A stretch of DNA of 64,000 nt, taken from PLanc-01 sp034678485 (GTDB taxonomy: Bacteria > Planctomycetota > Phycisphaerae > Sedimentisphaerales > Anaerobacaceae). The stretch covers positions 1 to 64,000 of the forward strand of contig JAXDBU010000084.1 in the NCBI GenBank assembly GCA_034678485.1, written 5' to 3'. Within the stretch, counting starts at the first letter, position 1. Each line of letters starts with the position of its first letter. Shown here piece after piece: positions 8,591-18,238 of this stretch. The notes beneath the pieces are model-generated. The model did no database searches and was not told where the DNA came from. It saw nothing but the letters and a program-made list of their open reading frames with translations. A program made the position numbers and the translations under genes.

Positions 8591-9961
8591 ATGACTGACA
8601 GTCCGATTCACTGGTACGAAGGGCTTTTCCTTCAACCGCATCATCTGCAGTCCATGCAGAGGCATCTTGCAGGGGCACTCGCCGCCGAACGATGTCGTCT
8701 ATGGGCGTATCCGTATGGCGTCCTGAAGATGCGGCTGTCCAACGCGGATTTGGAGAACTATCGAGTCCGATTCGATGAACTCCACGTGATCATGCCCAGC
8801 GGGCTCGAACTGTGCGTTCCGGAGAACGCGGATATCCCTTCGATCAACATCAAGGAGGCGCTCGCGGCCGGCAACGGTTCCCTCCTCATCAGTATCGGCG
8901 TCCCGATCTGGCAGCCGGCCGGGAAGAATGTCATCGACGGCGGCGACAAGGAGGACTGGCGCACCAAGCGACTCTACCGCACCGCTGAGGTCGAGGTCGC
9001 CGACGAGAACACGGGGGAGAATCCACAGGTCGTCCGGGTCCGTCGGGTCAATGCCAGGCTCCTGCTGGGACAGGAAGACCGTTCCGACCTGGAAGTCCTT
9101 CCTCTGGCGAGGGTGGTTCAGGCCGTCGGCGATGACGCGGGATTCCCCCGACAGGAGGCGACGTATGTCCCGCCTTGTCTGATCATCAACGGCTCCGCCA
9201 AGTTGCGAGACGTCATCCGGGACGCCTCAAGCCAGGTGCTCGCCGGTCGCAGCGAACTGGTTCTCCAGACTACTCGCGGAGGCTTCAGCACGGACCATCT
9301 GCGCGGCGTTCAGTTCGAGCAGTTGCTTCGTCTGAGGACGTTGAACCGGTGGGGAGCGTTGCTCGAATCGCTGAGCGGCGTCCTGGGAAAGGTGCCGCCA
9401 TTCGAAATCTACATCTACCTGAGACAGCTTCTGGCCGAGCTGGCGGCGCTTCGCCCGGACCGCGACGCATTTGACGTGCCTCCGTACGACCACGACAACC
9501 CGCTTCCGTGCTTCGACGAGCTGTCTCGCAGGATTCGTTCCCTGCTCCAGGGCACCGTCGAAGCCAAATTCCTCAAGGCGTCGTTTGCCAGAGACGAGGA
9601 ATTGGGCTGCATGTGCGCGGCCCTGGACGAGGAGGCCCTCTCGCGACCCAACGAGTATTACCTGGCAATCAAAACGAAGTGGGACCCGAAACAGCTCGCC
9701 TCGCTGGCCGAGGACCGGGACAAGTTCAAACTGATGCCGCGTGGTCTTGCCCATCAGCGAATCTACGGGATCCGACTTGCTTATGAAGCCTATCCCCCGG
9801 TCGAGCTGCCGGCGGAGATCGGACTGTGCTATTTTCGCCTGATGCGGCATGAGAGCGGGCGCATGTGGGAACGAGTCGTGCAGGAGAAGGCCCTTGCGGC
9901 CACGTGGCCGGACGTCGAGTCGAGCGATTTTCGCCTGACGCTCTACATGACCGTGCCGTGA
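8591..9961 (+). CDS. tssK: TssK, T6SS baseplate-membrane connector
   Basis: TssK (ImpJ/VasE) trimers link the baseplate to the TssL/TssM membrane complex. The 456-residue product opens with IHWYEGLFLQPHHLQ, the family signature, and continues with the shoulder domain. The C-terminal head includes YYLAIKTKWDP, PRGLAHQRIYGIRLAYEAYP and CYFRLMRHESGRMW. It starts 15 bases after the previous gene and ends 17 bases before tssL. Length and motif order are normal. Confidence 0.94.
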   Translation: MTDSPIHWYEGLFLQPHHLQSMQRHLAGALAAERCRLWAYPYGVLKMRLSNADLENYRVRFDELHVIMPSGLELCVPENADIPSINIKEALAAGNGSLLISIGVPIWQPAGKNVIDGGDKEDWRTKRLYRTAEVEVADENTGENPQVVRVRRVNARLLLGQEDRSDLEVLPLARVVQAVGDDAGFPRQEATYVPPCLIINGSAKLRDVIRDASSQVLAGRSELVLQTTRGGFSTDHLRGVQFEQLLRLRTLNRWGALLESLSGVLGKVPPFEIYIYLRQLLAELAALRPDRDAFDVPPYDHDNPLPCFDELSRRIRSLLQGTVEAKFLKASFARDEELGCMCAALDEEALSRPNEYYLAIKTKWDPKQLASLAEDRDKFKLMPRGLAHQRIYGIRLAYEAYPPVELPAEIGLCYFRLMRHESGRMWERVVQEKALAATWPDVESSDFRLTLYMTVP

Positions 9962-9977
9962 AACGGAGAGACAGGAC

Positions 9978-10694
9978 ATGAGGTTAGTAACTCTGTGTGA
10001 GCCGCTGTTTCAGTACGTCTGCCGTCTGAACCGGTCCGCCGCGAAGGGCTGCACGCTGCCGCTCGAGAGAGTGCGCGCCGATATTCAACGCCTGTTCGAG
10101 GACATCCGTCACGAGGCGTCGAGTCGTCCCGATCTTGCGGCGCAATACGAGAGGATCAAGCTGCCGCTGACGTTCTTCGTGGACTTCGTGATTCGAGAGA
10201 GCAACCTGAGCTTCCGGACGGACTGGACTCCTCTGGCTTACGACTTCAACGAGCTGGCGGGAGATGAGAAATTCTTCGAGCTGCTCGAATCCGACATGAC
10301 GGACCCGAGCGACGGCGCAGCCGAACGATTGGCTGTCTACTATACGTGTCTCGGCCTGGGCTTCACGGGCCTTTATGCCAGAGAGCCCGACACGATCCGT
10401 CGACTGGCCGGACGCATCTCGGGACGAATCTCCCGGTTCATGGATGCCGATACGCGGGCCAGGATCTGCCCCCAGGCCTACGAGCACACGGACGCCCGCG
10501 ACTTCACGGAACCGCCGGGGACGAAGCTGGTCGGCATCGGCATCGCCCTGGTCGGGCTGCTGATCGTGTGGTTCGTTGCGTATTTCCTGCTCTTCTCTTC
10601 CGTTTCGGACAGGATAGACGAGCATCTTACAGCGATCCTGAACCGCGGCGCGACTGCCCAATCGACGGATGGAAACGGACGCGGTGCTCTATAA
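9978..10694 (+). CDS. tssL: TssL (DotU-type) T6SS inner-membrane protein
   Basis: The 238-residue product has a cytoplasmic helical domain starting LVTLCEPLFQYVCRLN. It contains the DotU core (KLPLTFFVDFVIRESN, then FNELAGDEKFFELLE) and the segment LAVYYTCLGLGFTGLYA. One hydrophobic helix near residues 182-205 (LVGIGIALVGLLIVWFVAYF) anchors it in the inner membrane. No OmpA-like peptidoglycan-binding domain follows the anchor, so wall attachment would need another protein. It should bind TssM and TssK. tssM begins 20 bases downstream. Confidence 0.92.
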   Translation: MRLVTLCEPLFQYVCRLNRSAAKGCTLPLERVRADIQRLFEDIRHEASSRPDLAAQYERIKLPLTFFVDFVIRESNLSFRTDWTPLAYDFNELAGDEKFFELLESDMTDPSDGAAERLAVYYTCLGLGFTGLYAREPDTIRRLAGRISGRISRFMDADTRARICPQAYEHTDARDFTEPPGTKLVGIGIALVGLLIVWFVAYFLLFSSVSDRIDEHLTAILNRGATAQSTDGNGRGAL

Positions 10695-10714
10695 TGTAAT
10701 AAGGATGTGTTCAC

Positions 10715-13700
10715 ATGGCGGTGGAACCGGCACATTTCAAAAACCTCCCTGGTCCCCTGCGTATCGGTGTGGCCCTCGCGGCCGCCGGGGGGCTGTTGGC
10801 CGGGATCTGGGTCATCACGAATGAGTTGCCGCCTGCGGCCCGCAGCAAAGCGGTTCTCGGAGTCACCCTGGGGATCATGGCGGTTGGCCTGCTCCTGGTT
10901 CTCTACGCTCAGCTTGTGAAATGGCGCAAGGCACACCACGCCAAGCCGATGGAGCAGCAGGTGCTCCGAAGCGCCGGCGCGGGACGGCAAGGCATCAGCG
11001 ACCCCCAGCAACTGGCGAGAATCGACGATCTCCGCAAGAGATTCGAGGACGGCATCGCGACGTTTCGCGCCGCAGGCAAGAGTCTGTACAGCCTGCCGTG
11101 GCATGTGATTCTCGGCGAGCCCGGCTCCGGCAAGACCGAGGCCATCCGCCATTGTGGCATCGGGTTCCCGCCGGGCCTGCACGACCGCTGCCAGGGCGTC
11201 GGCGGCACGATCAACATGAACTGGTGGTTCACGGATCACGGGGTTATCATTGACACCGCAGGCAGACTGATGTTCGAGGAAGCCAGCAGCGGCGGCACGC
11301 AGGAATGGAGGGAGTTCCTGTCCCTGATGAGGAAGTCCCGCCCGAACTGCCCGATCAACGGCACCCTGCTGGTGATTCCATGCGACAGCCTGATTCGCGA
11401 CAACGCCGACGAGATCGAACGAAAGGCGTCGCAGATCGCACAGCAATTCGATGTGATTCAAAGGACGCTGGACGTTCGCTTCCCGGTCTACGTGGTGGTG
11501 ACCAAGAGCGATCTGATCAACGGTTTCCGCGAGTTCTTCGACGGGATCTCCGATCCCCAGTTGCAGCATCAGATCCTCGGCTGGTCCAATCCGATGGAGC
11601 TCGACGAAGCCTACGACTCCCGTTTCGTGGACAAGTACCTGGATGAGATGAAAACCCGCCTGTTTCGAACGCGACTGACGCGCATGGGCGAGCTTCTGGG
11701 CAGTGAGTCGGATGAACAGGAGAAACCCGCGACGGATGCGTTGTATGCATTTCCCCATGCCTTCGAGCAACTGGGCCCGCGGCTCAAACGCTACCTGGAC
11801 CTGATCTTCACGGTGGGCAGCCAGTGGTCGTGCAAGCCGCTGTTCTTCCGAGGGATCTACTTCACGTCCTCCATGCAGGAAGGCGCCGCGCTCGATGAGG
11901 ACCTCGCGGCGGCGCTGGGCGTCTCGGTCGAATCCCTGCCGGAAGGACCCGTCTGGAGACGGGACCGCGCCTACTTCCTGAGAGACCTGTTCACGACGAA
12001 GGTCTTTCGCGAGTCGGGACTCGTGACTCGGGCAACGAACGCACGCAAGCTGTATGCACGCCGGAGGGCGGCGGTCATGGGCTGTGCAGCGGTGAGCCTC
12101 CTCGTGTTGATCGCTTTGACGATCTACGGCGGCTTTCAGTTCCGACGAAGCGTCGGCGCTCTGCAACACGTGCTCGAGCCCGCTGTGAGCAAGACGGACC
12201 CTGTTGCACTCGTGCAGCGTTCCCGTCTCAATGAGTACTTCTACAAGGGAGACGGCGATCTGAGCAACGGAACGCCTCTGTATGCGTATTTCTCCGATCT
12301 CGCGGCACAGGCGGTCGACTGGGGACAGAGCAAGAGCATTCCATGGCTCTTCCGTCCGGCCGTGCAACTGAAAGACTTCGGCAATCGATTGCACGAGGCC
12401 GCAAGAAAGGTGTATTTGATGGGTGTCCTGCAACCGCTGGTCGAACCGACGAGCGAGAGGCTGCCCGCGACCATCGATCCTACGTGGACCTTGGAAGACA
12501 GTCAGACGCGCGTCCTGTACTCCCTGATTGCCCTGCGAGCGAGGCAGTCCTTTGATCCGCAGTCGGCCGGGGCATTGCTTGACTCCCTCATGGAGTACGT
12601 GCAACCCGAGCAGGCCGAACACTACGCAGAGCACAAAACCGCACTGGTCGATCCTCTCTTGAAACTCTACGAGGAGAAGCCGCCCTACCGGGACTTTGAT
12701 GGTGCGATGGTGGCTCGGATCGACAACGCGATTGCCGCCGGCGTGGGGGCGTTCAACGCTTATTGGTCCGGCCCGGGAGGCACGCCGCCCGGTGTGAATC
12801 CCGTCACGGAAGTCGTTCGTTGTCTGACGGGTGTGAGTCTGACTGGAGGAGCCAGGGAAACGGAGAACTTCGCCGACTGCGAAGAGCGGTTCATCGAGAA
12901 GTACTCCGCCGTCGATCCGAATGTCGAGCGGTCGGAGGAACAAGGGAGACAATTGAAGGAGGATTTCCTCAAGCTCCAGAGCGCAAAACTCCGCGTCGAC
13001 CAGGCCAAGATCGGCCTGGATCGCAACTCCTCCCTTCGACAGGCATGGCTGGCCCCGATGCAAAAGCACTCGGAGATCCTGAAGAAGAGCTACGCGGAAC
13101 TCATGAAGGCTTTCTCGGAAGGCGTATCGGATGTGAATCAGGTGGATCCGAACCTGATGACGCAATACCGGACTCTCCAGGCTGGTCTCAAGATCTGCAT
13201 GGACAGACTCAGCGACCCGAATCGTGACGGTCAGCTCGGCGCCGCGGACGAAGGTTTCTGGGCCGACGGCTTGTACGATCTGCGTTTCCGAATGTATGAA
13301 AGCGATGTGAACTGCATCGAGATGCTTCGAGAGACGGAGGAAAGGGTCAAAGACCTCGATTCGCTGACCGAGGCCATCCAAACCACGAGACTGTCCGTGC
13401 AGGAAGGAGAAGCGAAGCTGCAGGCCGTGCTCAAGTCGCACGCGGGCCGTCTTCGCGTCACAGAGGGGCACGACGCGGCCATCTCGCTTTTGCGAAATGC
13501 CGACCGAACGTTCTGCAAGAGAGCCGTCCAATGGTGGCTCGACAACCTGCCGCGCGATGCGTCATCCCTTGAACGTCGCATCGCGAGAGACGGAGGCGAC
13601 CCATACAATTTGACGGCGACGGCTGTGGTGTTCTCCGCCTGGGACAGCATGAACAGAGACTGCCAGATCCGCTGGATGCCCGCGGAGATGCAGAAACGGC

Positions 13701-14917
13701 TCCAGCAGGTGTCTCGGGAATACGCAACCTATGCCCGCGCCTACATAGACCATTGTCTCGTCGTCCGCGGGCGAGAGATGTTGAAGGCCGACATTCCGGA
13801 CACGGCCAACTGGAAGACCCTCCACGAATGGCTGAGCAAGCAGGACCCGACGGAGAAATTCAAGTGGCTGGAGTCCTGCCATAGGGGATTGAAAGGTTAC
13901 CTGACGCCTGTGGAGCGTTACCCGCACGGCAGCGAAGCACCGACCCAGTTCAACGAAGAATGGGCGTCTCTGTACAACAATTTCGATCTGATGAAGTACA
14001 GGGATATCCTCAAGGCGTGGCAATCGCTGAGCGAAGACCCACAGAGTGCCCGCGCCGTCATACTGGGGTTTAAGCCCGGCGCGTTCCTTCAGGGATACTT
14101 TCTCTCCGTCTCGAATCCGCTGATGGCGTCGCCTGACTTCTACTGGTATGAGCTGGCCGTCGCGTCGCTCGCCGTGCTGGCGGACGAGATGGACAGGGAT
14201 TCCGTGCGGGAGCTGGATGCGATCAAACCCTGTGCGATCAAGTTTCCCCTGGAGAGGCTGGCAAACGAAGACTTGATCGCACAAGACGTCGATCGCATCT
14301 TCCGGTACTCGGAGCGGTTCCTTTCGGGGACCTACGGTGAGGGAATGCTCGGCGACGGAGCGAAGACGGGCGACGGCAGAATCGACAATCTGATCGAACG
14401 GCTGCGGACCGTGGCGGAACCTCCGACCTGGATTCGCAAAGTCGATGTCCTTCCGCCGGTAAGAGACAAATACTGGTGCCAGGTGTACGCAGTCGAAACG
14501 ACGCCCGCGAGCCTCGTCCGCAGAGTGGTGATCACGAAGGGTCCTGAATCCACCATGGGGTCCAGCAACGCGCCGGCAAATGAATCCGTCGTTTGGAACG
14601 ACATGGCGCTCAACACGAAGCCCGTCGGCAAGCCGTTGAGCTACGACTGTTCCGACGACGCCATTCAGTTGACCTTCTGGGACAACTGGGAGGAAGGCAA
14701 GGCGAAACTCGTGGAGGCGGCGAAACTGTTCAAAGGTCCCTGGGCGTGGCACCGGATGCTGGAAGAGCACGGCTTCGATGCGGATAATTCGACCTACAAC
14801 TTCGAACACGGCATCCGATACAAGGGATCGCTGGTTACCGTCAAGATCCAACTGCGATTCTACAAGGATCGGGCTTGTACGGGCTCGCCCATCCGGATCT
14901 TCCCTCCCGCGCCCTGA
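10715..14917 (+). CDS. tssM: TssM (IcmF-type) T6SS inner-membrane protein
   Basis: TssM is the large core of the membrane complex, 1400 residues here. Two N-terminal membrane helices (about residues 15-35 and 46-66) are followed by a cytoplasmic NTPase-like domain with Walker A GEPGSGKT at residues 134-141, then DTAGRL and VVTKSDL. A third helix near residue 455 (AVSLLVLIALTIYGGF) leads to the long periplasmic part. AAGGA lies nine bases before the ATG. The intact Walker A is worth noting because some TssM proteins have lost it. No TssJ lipoprotein partner is seen in the window. Confidence 0.94.
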   Translation: MAVEPAHFKNLPGPLRIGVALAAAGGLLAGIWVITNELPPAARSKAVLGVTLGIMAVGLLLVLYAQLVKWRKAHHAKPMEQQVLRSAGAGRQGISDPQQLARIDDLRKRFEDGIATFRAAGKSLYSLPWHVILGEPGSGKTEAIRHCGIGFPPGLHDRCQGVGGTINMNWWFTDHGVIIDTAGRLMFEEASSGGTQEWREFLSLMRKSRPNCPINGTLLVIPCDSLIRDNADEIERKASQIAQQFDVIQRTLDVRFPVYVVVTKSDLINGFREFFDGISDPQLQHQILGWSNPMELDEAYDSRFVDKYLDEMKTRLFRTRLTRMGELLGSESDEQEKPATDALYAFPHAFEQLGPRLKRYLDLIFTVGSQWSCKPLFFRGIYFTSSMQEGAALDEDLAAALGVSVESLPEGPVWRRDRAYFLRDLFTTKVFRESGLVTRATNARKLYARRRAAVMGCAAVSLLVLIALTIYGGFQFRRSVGALQHVLEPAVSKTDPVALVQRSRLNEYFYKGDGDLSNGTPLYAYFSDLAAQAVDWGQSKSIPWLFRPAVQLKDFGNRLHEAARKVYLMGVLQPLVEPTSERLPATIDPTWTLEDSQTRVLYSLIALRARQSFDPQSAGALLDSLMEYVQPEQAEHYAEHKTALVDPLLKLYEEKPPYRDFDGAMVARIDNAIAAGVGAFNAYWSGPGGTPPGVNPVTEVVRCLTGVSLTGGARETENFADCEERFIEKYSAVDPNVERSEEQGRQLKEDFLKLQSAKLRVDQAKIGLDRNSSLRQAWLAPMQKHSEILKKSYAELMKAFSEGVSDVNQVDPNLMTQYRTLQAGLKICMDRLSDPNRDGQLGAADEGFWADGLYDLRFRMYESDVNCIEMLRETEERVKDLDSLTEAIQTTRLSVQEGEAKLQAVLKSHAGRLRVTEGHDAAISLLRNADRTFCKRAVQWWLDNLPRDASSLERRIARDGGDPYNLTATAVVFSAWDSMNRDCQIRWMPAEMQKRLQQVSREYATYARAYIDHCLVVRGREMLKADIPDTANWKTLHEWLSKQDPTEKFKWLESCHRGLKGYLTPVERYPHGSEAPTQFNEEWASLYNNFDLMKYRDILKAWQSLSEDPQSARAVILGFKPGAFLQGYFLSVSNPLMASPDFYWYELAVASLAVLADEMDRDSVRELDAIKPCAIKFPLERLANEDLIAQDVDRIFRYSERFLSGTYGEGMLGDGAKTGDGRIDNLIERLRTVAEPPTWIRKVDVLPPVRDKYWCQVYAVETTPASLVRRVVITKGPESTMGSSNAPANESVVWNDMALNTKPVGKPLSYDCSDDAIQLTFWDNWEEGKAKLVEAAKLFKGPWAWHRMLEEHGFDADNSTYNFEHGIRYKGSLVTVKIQLRFYKDRACTGSPIRIFPPAP

Positions 14918-14969
14918 GTGGGCCGATGGACGACTCTGCCGACGCGAACGAACGTGAAGGTATAATGGA

Positions 14970-15908
14970 ATGGATTCACTGTTCAAACGAATCAAACAAC
15001 GGCTGGGCGGCCGGGGGGCATCTCCCGAGACCGCGCGCGTCGTTGTAGCCGCATTCGGCAAGCATCCCGCCTGGGATGACCACATGGACGACATCGGCCT
15101 TCAGACGCCGGCTCTCGTCGCCATGAAACGGGCCCTCTACGTCGAGGGCATCGGAAAGAACATCGACAATGGAAAATGGGCCCAGCTGGAGTCCACCGGT
15201 TCCGCGATAGAATTCGGCCACACGTTCGTATGGCGCAGGGATGACGATACGATCGCCGGCCGGCTGTGGCCTTCGCGCGACGGCCCGGGCCGCACCAATT
15301 ATCCGATGGTCGTCTGCGTACATGGTCTGCACGTGCCCTTGCGCTGGGTCTACGACTGCGTCTTGCCTCGTCTGTCCCGCATCGAGACGGAATGTCGAAC
15401 CAGCAGCACCGCAAGTGACGTTCGCGCCTGTCTGGCCGCATGTCAGGGAGAATTGCTGACGATGCTTCCCCCTTCCGCTCCCGTCGCGGAGGGGTCCTGG
15501 GAGCAGGGGGGGGCAATCGCCCGACTCGCGGACTGCACCGCGTTGGGCTCGGATAAGCAGGGTCTGATCCGCATCCTTTACCACATCGATCGCGAGATGT
15601 CGGACGGCCTGGTCTCTTGCGCCGGACCGGATGGGTGTCAACGTTCGGCTCACGCCCGCGTTCCCGCGTCGAGCGGCCACGGCACGGAACTCTCGATTGT
15701 GTGGACCCGTCTCCTGATCAAATGGTATGGACAACACACCGGCGTGCTCGTCATCATGCCCCGACAGGAGACCTGGCTCGACATCATTCTGGGCAACCCC
15801 TCCCCATCGCAACTGTATTGCCTGCGGGCCTCGTTCGATGCCTTGCCGCTCACGAGCACGGTTCCCTACAAGATCAGCGATCAGTTCATCGAGAAGCTGG
15901 GCCTGTAG
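14970..15908 (+). CDS. tagF: TagF-like T6SS-associated protein
   Basis: The 312-residue product has the early FGKHPAWDDHMDDIG and the mid segment GRLWPSRDGPGRTNYPMVVC, which match the fold order of TagF-domain proteins (phosphatase-independent repressors of T6SS in other bacteria). It is the last gene of the operon, on the same strand, 52 bases after tssM. No PppA phosphatase or PpkA kinase gene is visible nearby. A regulatory role at the cytoplasmic side is inferred from the family. The similarity is moderate, so the symbol is tentative. Confidence 0.65.
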   Translation: MDSLFKRIKQRLGGRGASPETARVVVAAFGKHPAWDDHMDDIGLQTPALVAMKRALYVEGIGKNIDNGKWAQLESTGSAIEFGHTFVWRRDDDTIAGRLWPSRDGPGRTNYPMVVCVHGLHVPLRWVYDCVLPRLSRIETECRTSSTASDVRACLAACQGELLTMLPPSAPVAEGSWEQGGAIARLADCTALGSDKQGLIRILYHIDREMSDGLVSCAGPDGCQRSAHARVPASSGHGTELSIVWTRLLIKWYGQHTGVLVIMPRQETWLDIILGNPSPSQLYCLRASFDALPLTSTVPYKISDQFIEKLGL

Positions 15909-16683
15909 AACGACGCAGCCGTCAGGGACCAACGAATGAGGACGGACCCGAGAGCGGCCGACTGATCCGGCCTTTTAGAGAAGTGACATTGGGGTCGCGG
16001 AGGAGTGGCCCCGTCTTCCTTGGTGACTTTCCCCTGATCTTGCGAGGTCCGCTTGTGAACTTCGTGGTTTGGAGATTGCTGCTTGTGCCTCGTCGCTCGA
16101 GTGGATTCCCGCGTTCCCCCCGATCGGGGCCTGCCCGCGACGTGATCGCGGGTCGAGGGTCCGTGTGGCGGGATGGACAGCGTACTGGGCCCGTTGCTGG
16201 TCCTTGTCTGGCGCGCAGGTCCTTCTTTCTTGGCCGCAGAGGCGGGACCCTTGGTGTTTCCGGCAGGAATACCTCGAAGAAACTGGGCGAATGGAACCGC
16301 AAGAGAAGAAAGAAGAACATGCAAGAGCGGCTACAGCACATGCGGGTTTCGCCTGTTGCGTTTTCGCCGTTCTTCGTGCCTTTGGGCTATGAGCGGTTCG
16401 GTTGAGGGCGGAGGCTGCGCCCGGTTGAGAATCCGATCCTGGACCGGTTGCCGGTCTGTGGGTGACGACCTGTGGGAAATCAACGGAATCTGCCGATACT
16501 CTCCTGCACATGCGCGAGGATGGGGTGGACAAGACGCCCCGGAATCGCTATCATCGAGCCGAATCCTCAGGGGTGATCCTCGACGTTCACTCGAAGTCCA
16601 TGACCCTCGAAGTCTGCGACCCTGGCGGTGATTCGTCATACGATGAAGAACGGACACTACTTACAGCGTGGAGGTACGTCACG
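15909..16683 (+). other. 775-base gap without a supported gene; REP-like hairpin at 16134-16152
   Basis: No reading frame here shows a recognisable domain or a convincing ribosome site. A perfect 7-base-pair stem (CCCGCGA, loop CGTGA, TCGCGGG) lies at 16134-16152. Nearby, at about 16102, is a fragment of the GGATTCCCGCGTT repeat that recurs elsewhere in the window. The 3' part presumably carries the greA promoter, but I cannot place it with confidence. Confidence 0.5.
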
Positions 16684-17169
16684 ATGATCGATCCGGTACC
16701 GATCTCCCAGACCGGCTACAACAAACTGAAGCAGGAACTGGATCGGCTCCAGAACGAGGAGTTGCCGCAGGTCATGCAGCGGGTCGCGGAGGCGCGGGAG
16801 ATGGGCGACTTGAAGGAGAACGGCGAGTACATCTCCGGGCGCGAGCAGCAGGGCTTCCTGGTCGGACGGATTCGGGAATTGAAGGGGATGCTGAGCCGGT
16901 CGGACATCATCGACTGCACGAAGGCGGACACGGACCAGGCCGGCTTCGGCACGGTCGTGACTCTGTTGAACCTCGATACCCAGGAGAAGGTGACCTACCG
17001 GTTGCTCGGTCCGGACGAAGCGGATTCCGAGAACGGGAGCATCTCCGTGCATTCGCCCATCGGGCGCGCGATCCTCGGGTACACGGTGGGCGAGCGGGTC
17101 TCGGTGACCATCCCTCGCGGCAACCGACACTTCGAGGTGGTGGACATCGCGAAGTCGCATATCGCGTAG
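16684..17169 (+). CDS. greA: GreA transcript cleavage factor
   Basis: GreA binds the secondary channel of RNA polymerase and helps cleave backtracked transcripts. The 161-residue product has the N-terminal coiled coil (ISQTGYNKLKQELDRLQ through LPQVMQRVAEAREMGDLKEN). The acidic tip DLKENGEY is intact, as are the C-terminal FKBP-like segments VTLLNLDT and SPIGRAILGYTVGE. The ATG at 16684 has GGAGG at 16670-16674. A longer in-frame extension to 16462 lacks similarity and is rejected. The length is normal. Confidence 0.96.
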   Translation: MIDPVPISQTGYNKLKQELDRLQNEELPQVMQRVAEAREMGDLKENGEYISGREQQGFLVGRIRELKGMLSRSDIIDCTKADTDQAGFGTVVTLLNLDTQEKVTYRLLGPDEADSENGSISVHSPIGRAILGYTVGERVSVTIPRGNRHFEVVDIAKSHIA

Positions 17170-17383
17170 ACCGCGTGTCCGGCCGGGCAGCCGGGACACG
17201 CAGGGCAGAGGATGGATGGTGCGTGGTACGCACCCTACTGCGCCGTCCATCTGAAAATGGTGGGCAAACGTCGCGGACACCGTTTGGAATTCCGCCTTCA
17301 GGCGGGTGAAGACCGCGTAAACGCGGAACTCCGAACAGGCCATACGCCGATGAGCTGCCCACCGAATCAACGTGGACGGCGTA

Positions 17384-17737
17384 CTACGATGGGTCCGGCG
17401 GATTGCCCAGGATGCGGCGCAGCTCGACGATCAAAGGCGGCAGATCGTGCTGTACGGTGTCCCACAGCACGTCCAGATCGATCCGGTCATAGCCGTGGAC
17501 GAGGCGATTCCGCATTCCGCGAGCGTATTGCCACGGAATGGACGGAAACCGCTGCTGTCCCTCTTCGCTTACTCGCGTAGCGGCTTCGCCGACGATTTCG
17601 ACTACTCGCACAAGGGCGTGTTGGAGCATTCGGTCTCGTTTGAGATCGTCGCGTCTCCTGCCCTGGACCATCTCGACGGCTTCCGATGCGTAGTCGAGCA
17701 TGTGGTGCAGACGCACCATGTCATCATGCTGCGTCAT
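17384..17737 (-). CDS. hepT: HepT-like toxin (DUF86) of a MntA/HepT pair
   Basis: This is a 117-residue helical HEPN protein. The toxin motif R-x4-H-x-Y is present as RNRLVHGY near residue 81, preceded by IVGEAATRVS. HepT proteins act as RNases or growth inhibitors and are silenced by AMPylation from the partner nucleotidyltransferase. It overlaps the upstream mntA gene by 14 bases on the - strand, so the two are co-translated. The motif is intact, so it is probably active. Confidence 0.9.
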   Translation of the reverse strand: MTQHDDMVRLHHMLDYASEAVEMVQGRRRDDLKRDRMLQHALVRVVEIVGEAATRVSEEGQQRFPSIPWQYARGMRNRLVHGYDRIDLDVLWDTVQHDLPPLIVELRRILGNPPDPS

Positions 17738-18038
17738 ACCATATCTCCGCTTCCGCGAGTACCTCTTGGCGAAAATAGTCCGAGAGGAATCCGGGGGTGT
17801 TCAGATCGACTTTTCGACCCAGCAGGTCGCCCAACTCGATTTCCATCCTCGCGAGTCCTAGCAAGCCGACTCTCGCATCCGGTTCGAACTCGACCAGGAC
17901 GTCGACGTCGCTGTCGGGGCGGAAGTCGTCGCGCAGGACCGAGCCGAACAGCGCCAGTCGCTTGATGCGATTCTGCCGGCAGAAGTCGGCGATCTTGTCG
18001 TCCGGAATGTCGATCCGTGCTCTGGTCATGCTCGCCAT
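17724..18038 (-). CDS. mntA: MntA-like minimal nucleotidyltransferase antitoxin
   Basis: The product is 104 residues. The catalytic signature GS-x10-D-x-D is complete: GSVLRDDFRPDSDVDVLVEF spans about residues 31-50. MntA AMPylates a Tyr near the HEPN motif of HepT and so neutralises the toxin. It is the first gene of the two-gene unit on the - strand. An alternative start three codons in (18029) is possible. The two genes are common as a mobile defence or stability module. Confidence 0.9.
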   Translation of the reverse strand: MASMTRARIDIPDDKIADFCRQNRIKRLALFGSVLRDDFRPDSDVDVLVEFEPDARVGLLGLARMEIELGDLLGRKVDLNTPGFLSDYFRQEVLAEAEIWYDAA

Positions 18039-18113
18039 TGTAGCAGGAACGACCGCTGGGGCAAGCCCCGCGCCGCCCGCTGCGTCTCAGTGGCGAATCA
18101 TTCGCCCATGTTG

Positions 18114-18143
18114 TGGATTCCCGCGTTCGCGGGAATGACAAAG
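18114..18143. repeat. REP-like palindrome, family A (copy 1)
   Basis: The stem CCCGCG with loop AAC pairs inside TTTGTCATTCCCGCG..CGCGGGAATCCA (read on the - strand). The same sequence with two or three changes forms the left end of the element at 39639. Together they define a dispersed palindromic family. Confidence 0.7.
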
Positions 18144-18190
18144 AGAAATTGCCTCACTGCCGGTTACGATGGCGAAGTGGCAATGCACAA

Positions 18191-18219
18191 TCACAAATCG
18201 TAAATCATAAATCGCAAAT
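18191..18219. repeat. AT-rich short-unit repeat (AAATCRTAAATC type)
   Basis: Near-repeats of AAATCGTAAATCATAAATCG sit between mntA and the lepA stop. They stand out against the GC-rich surroundings. Similar AT-rich short-unit tracts are at 21203-21234 and 61720-61890. Confidence 0.7.
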
Positions 18220-18238
18220 ATCCGGCCCTCCCGGCTTG

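Noticed and set aside
10478..13531. 1017-residue open frame on the - strand opposite tssL and tssM
   Set aside because: It lies opposite a well-supported TssM with Walker A and membrane helices. Its composition is Arg/Gln/Leu-rich, typical of shadow frames.
6525..14965. TATAAT-like words before tssG, tssM and tagF (about 6529, 10690 and 14960)
   Set aside because: No -35 element lies at the right distance for any of them. They sit at ribosome-site positions inside a tight operon.
17170..17210. Hairpin after greA (GTGTCC..GGACAC) as a terminator
   Set aside because: The stem has a bulge and no T-run follows. I could not support termination.
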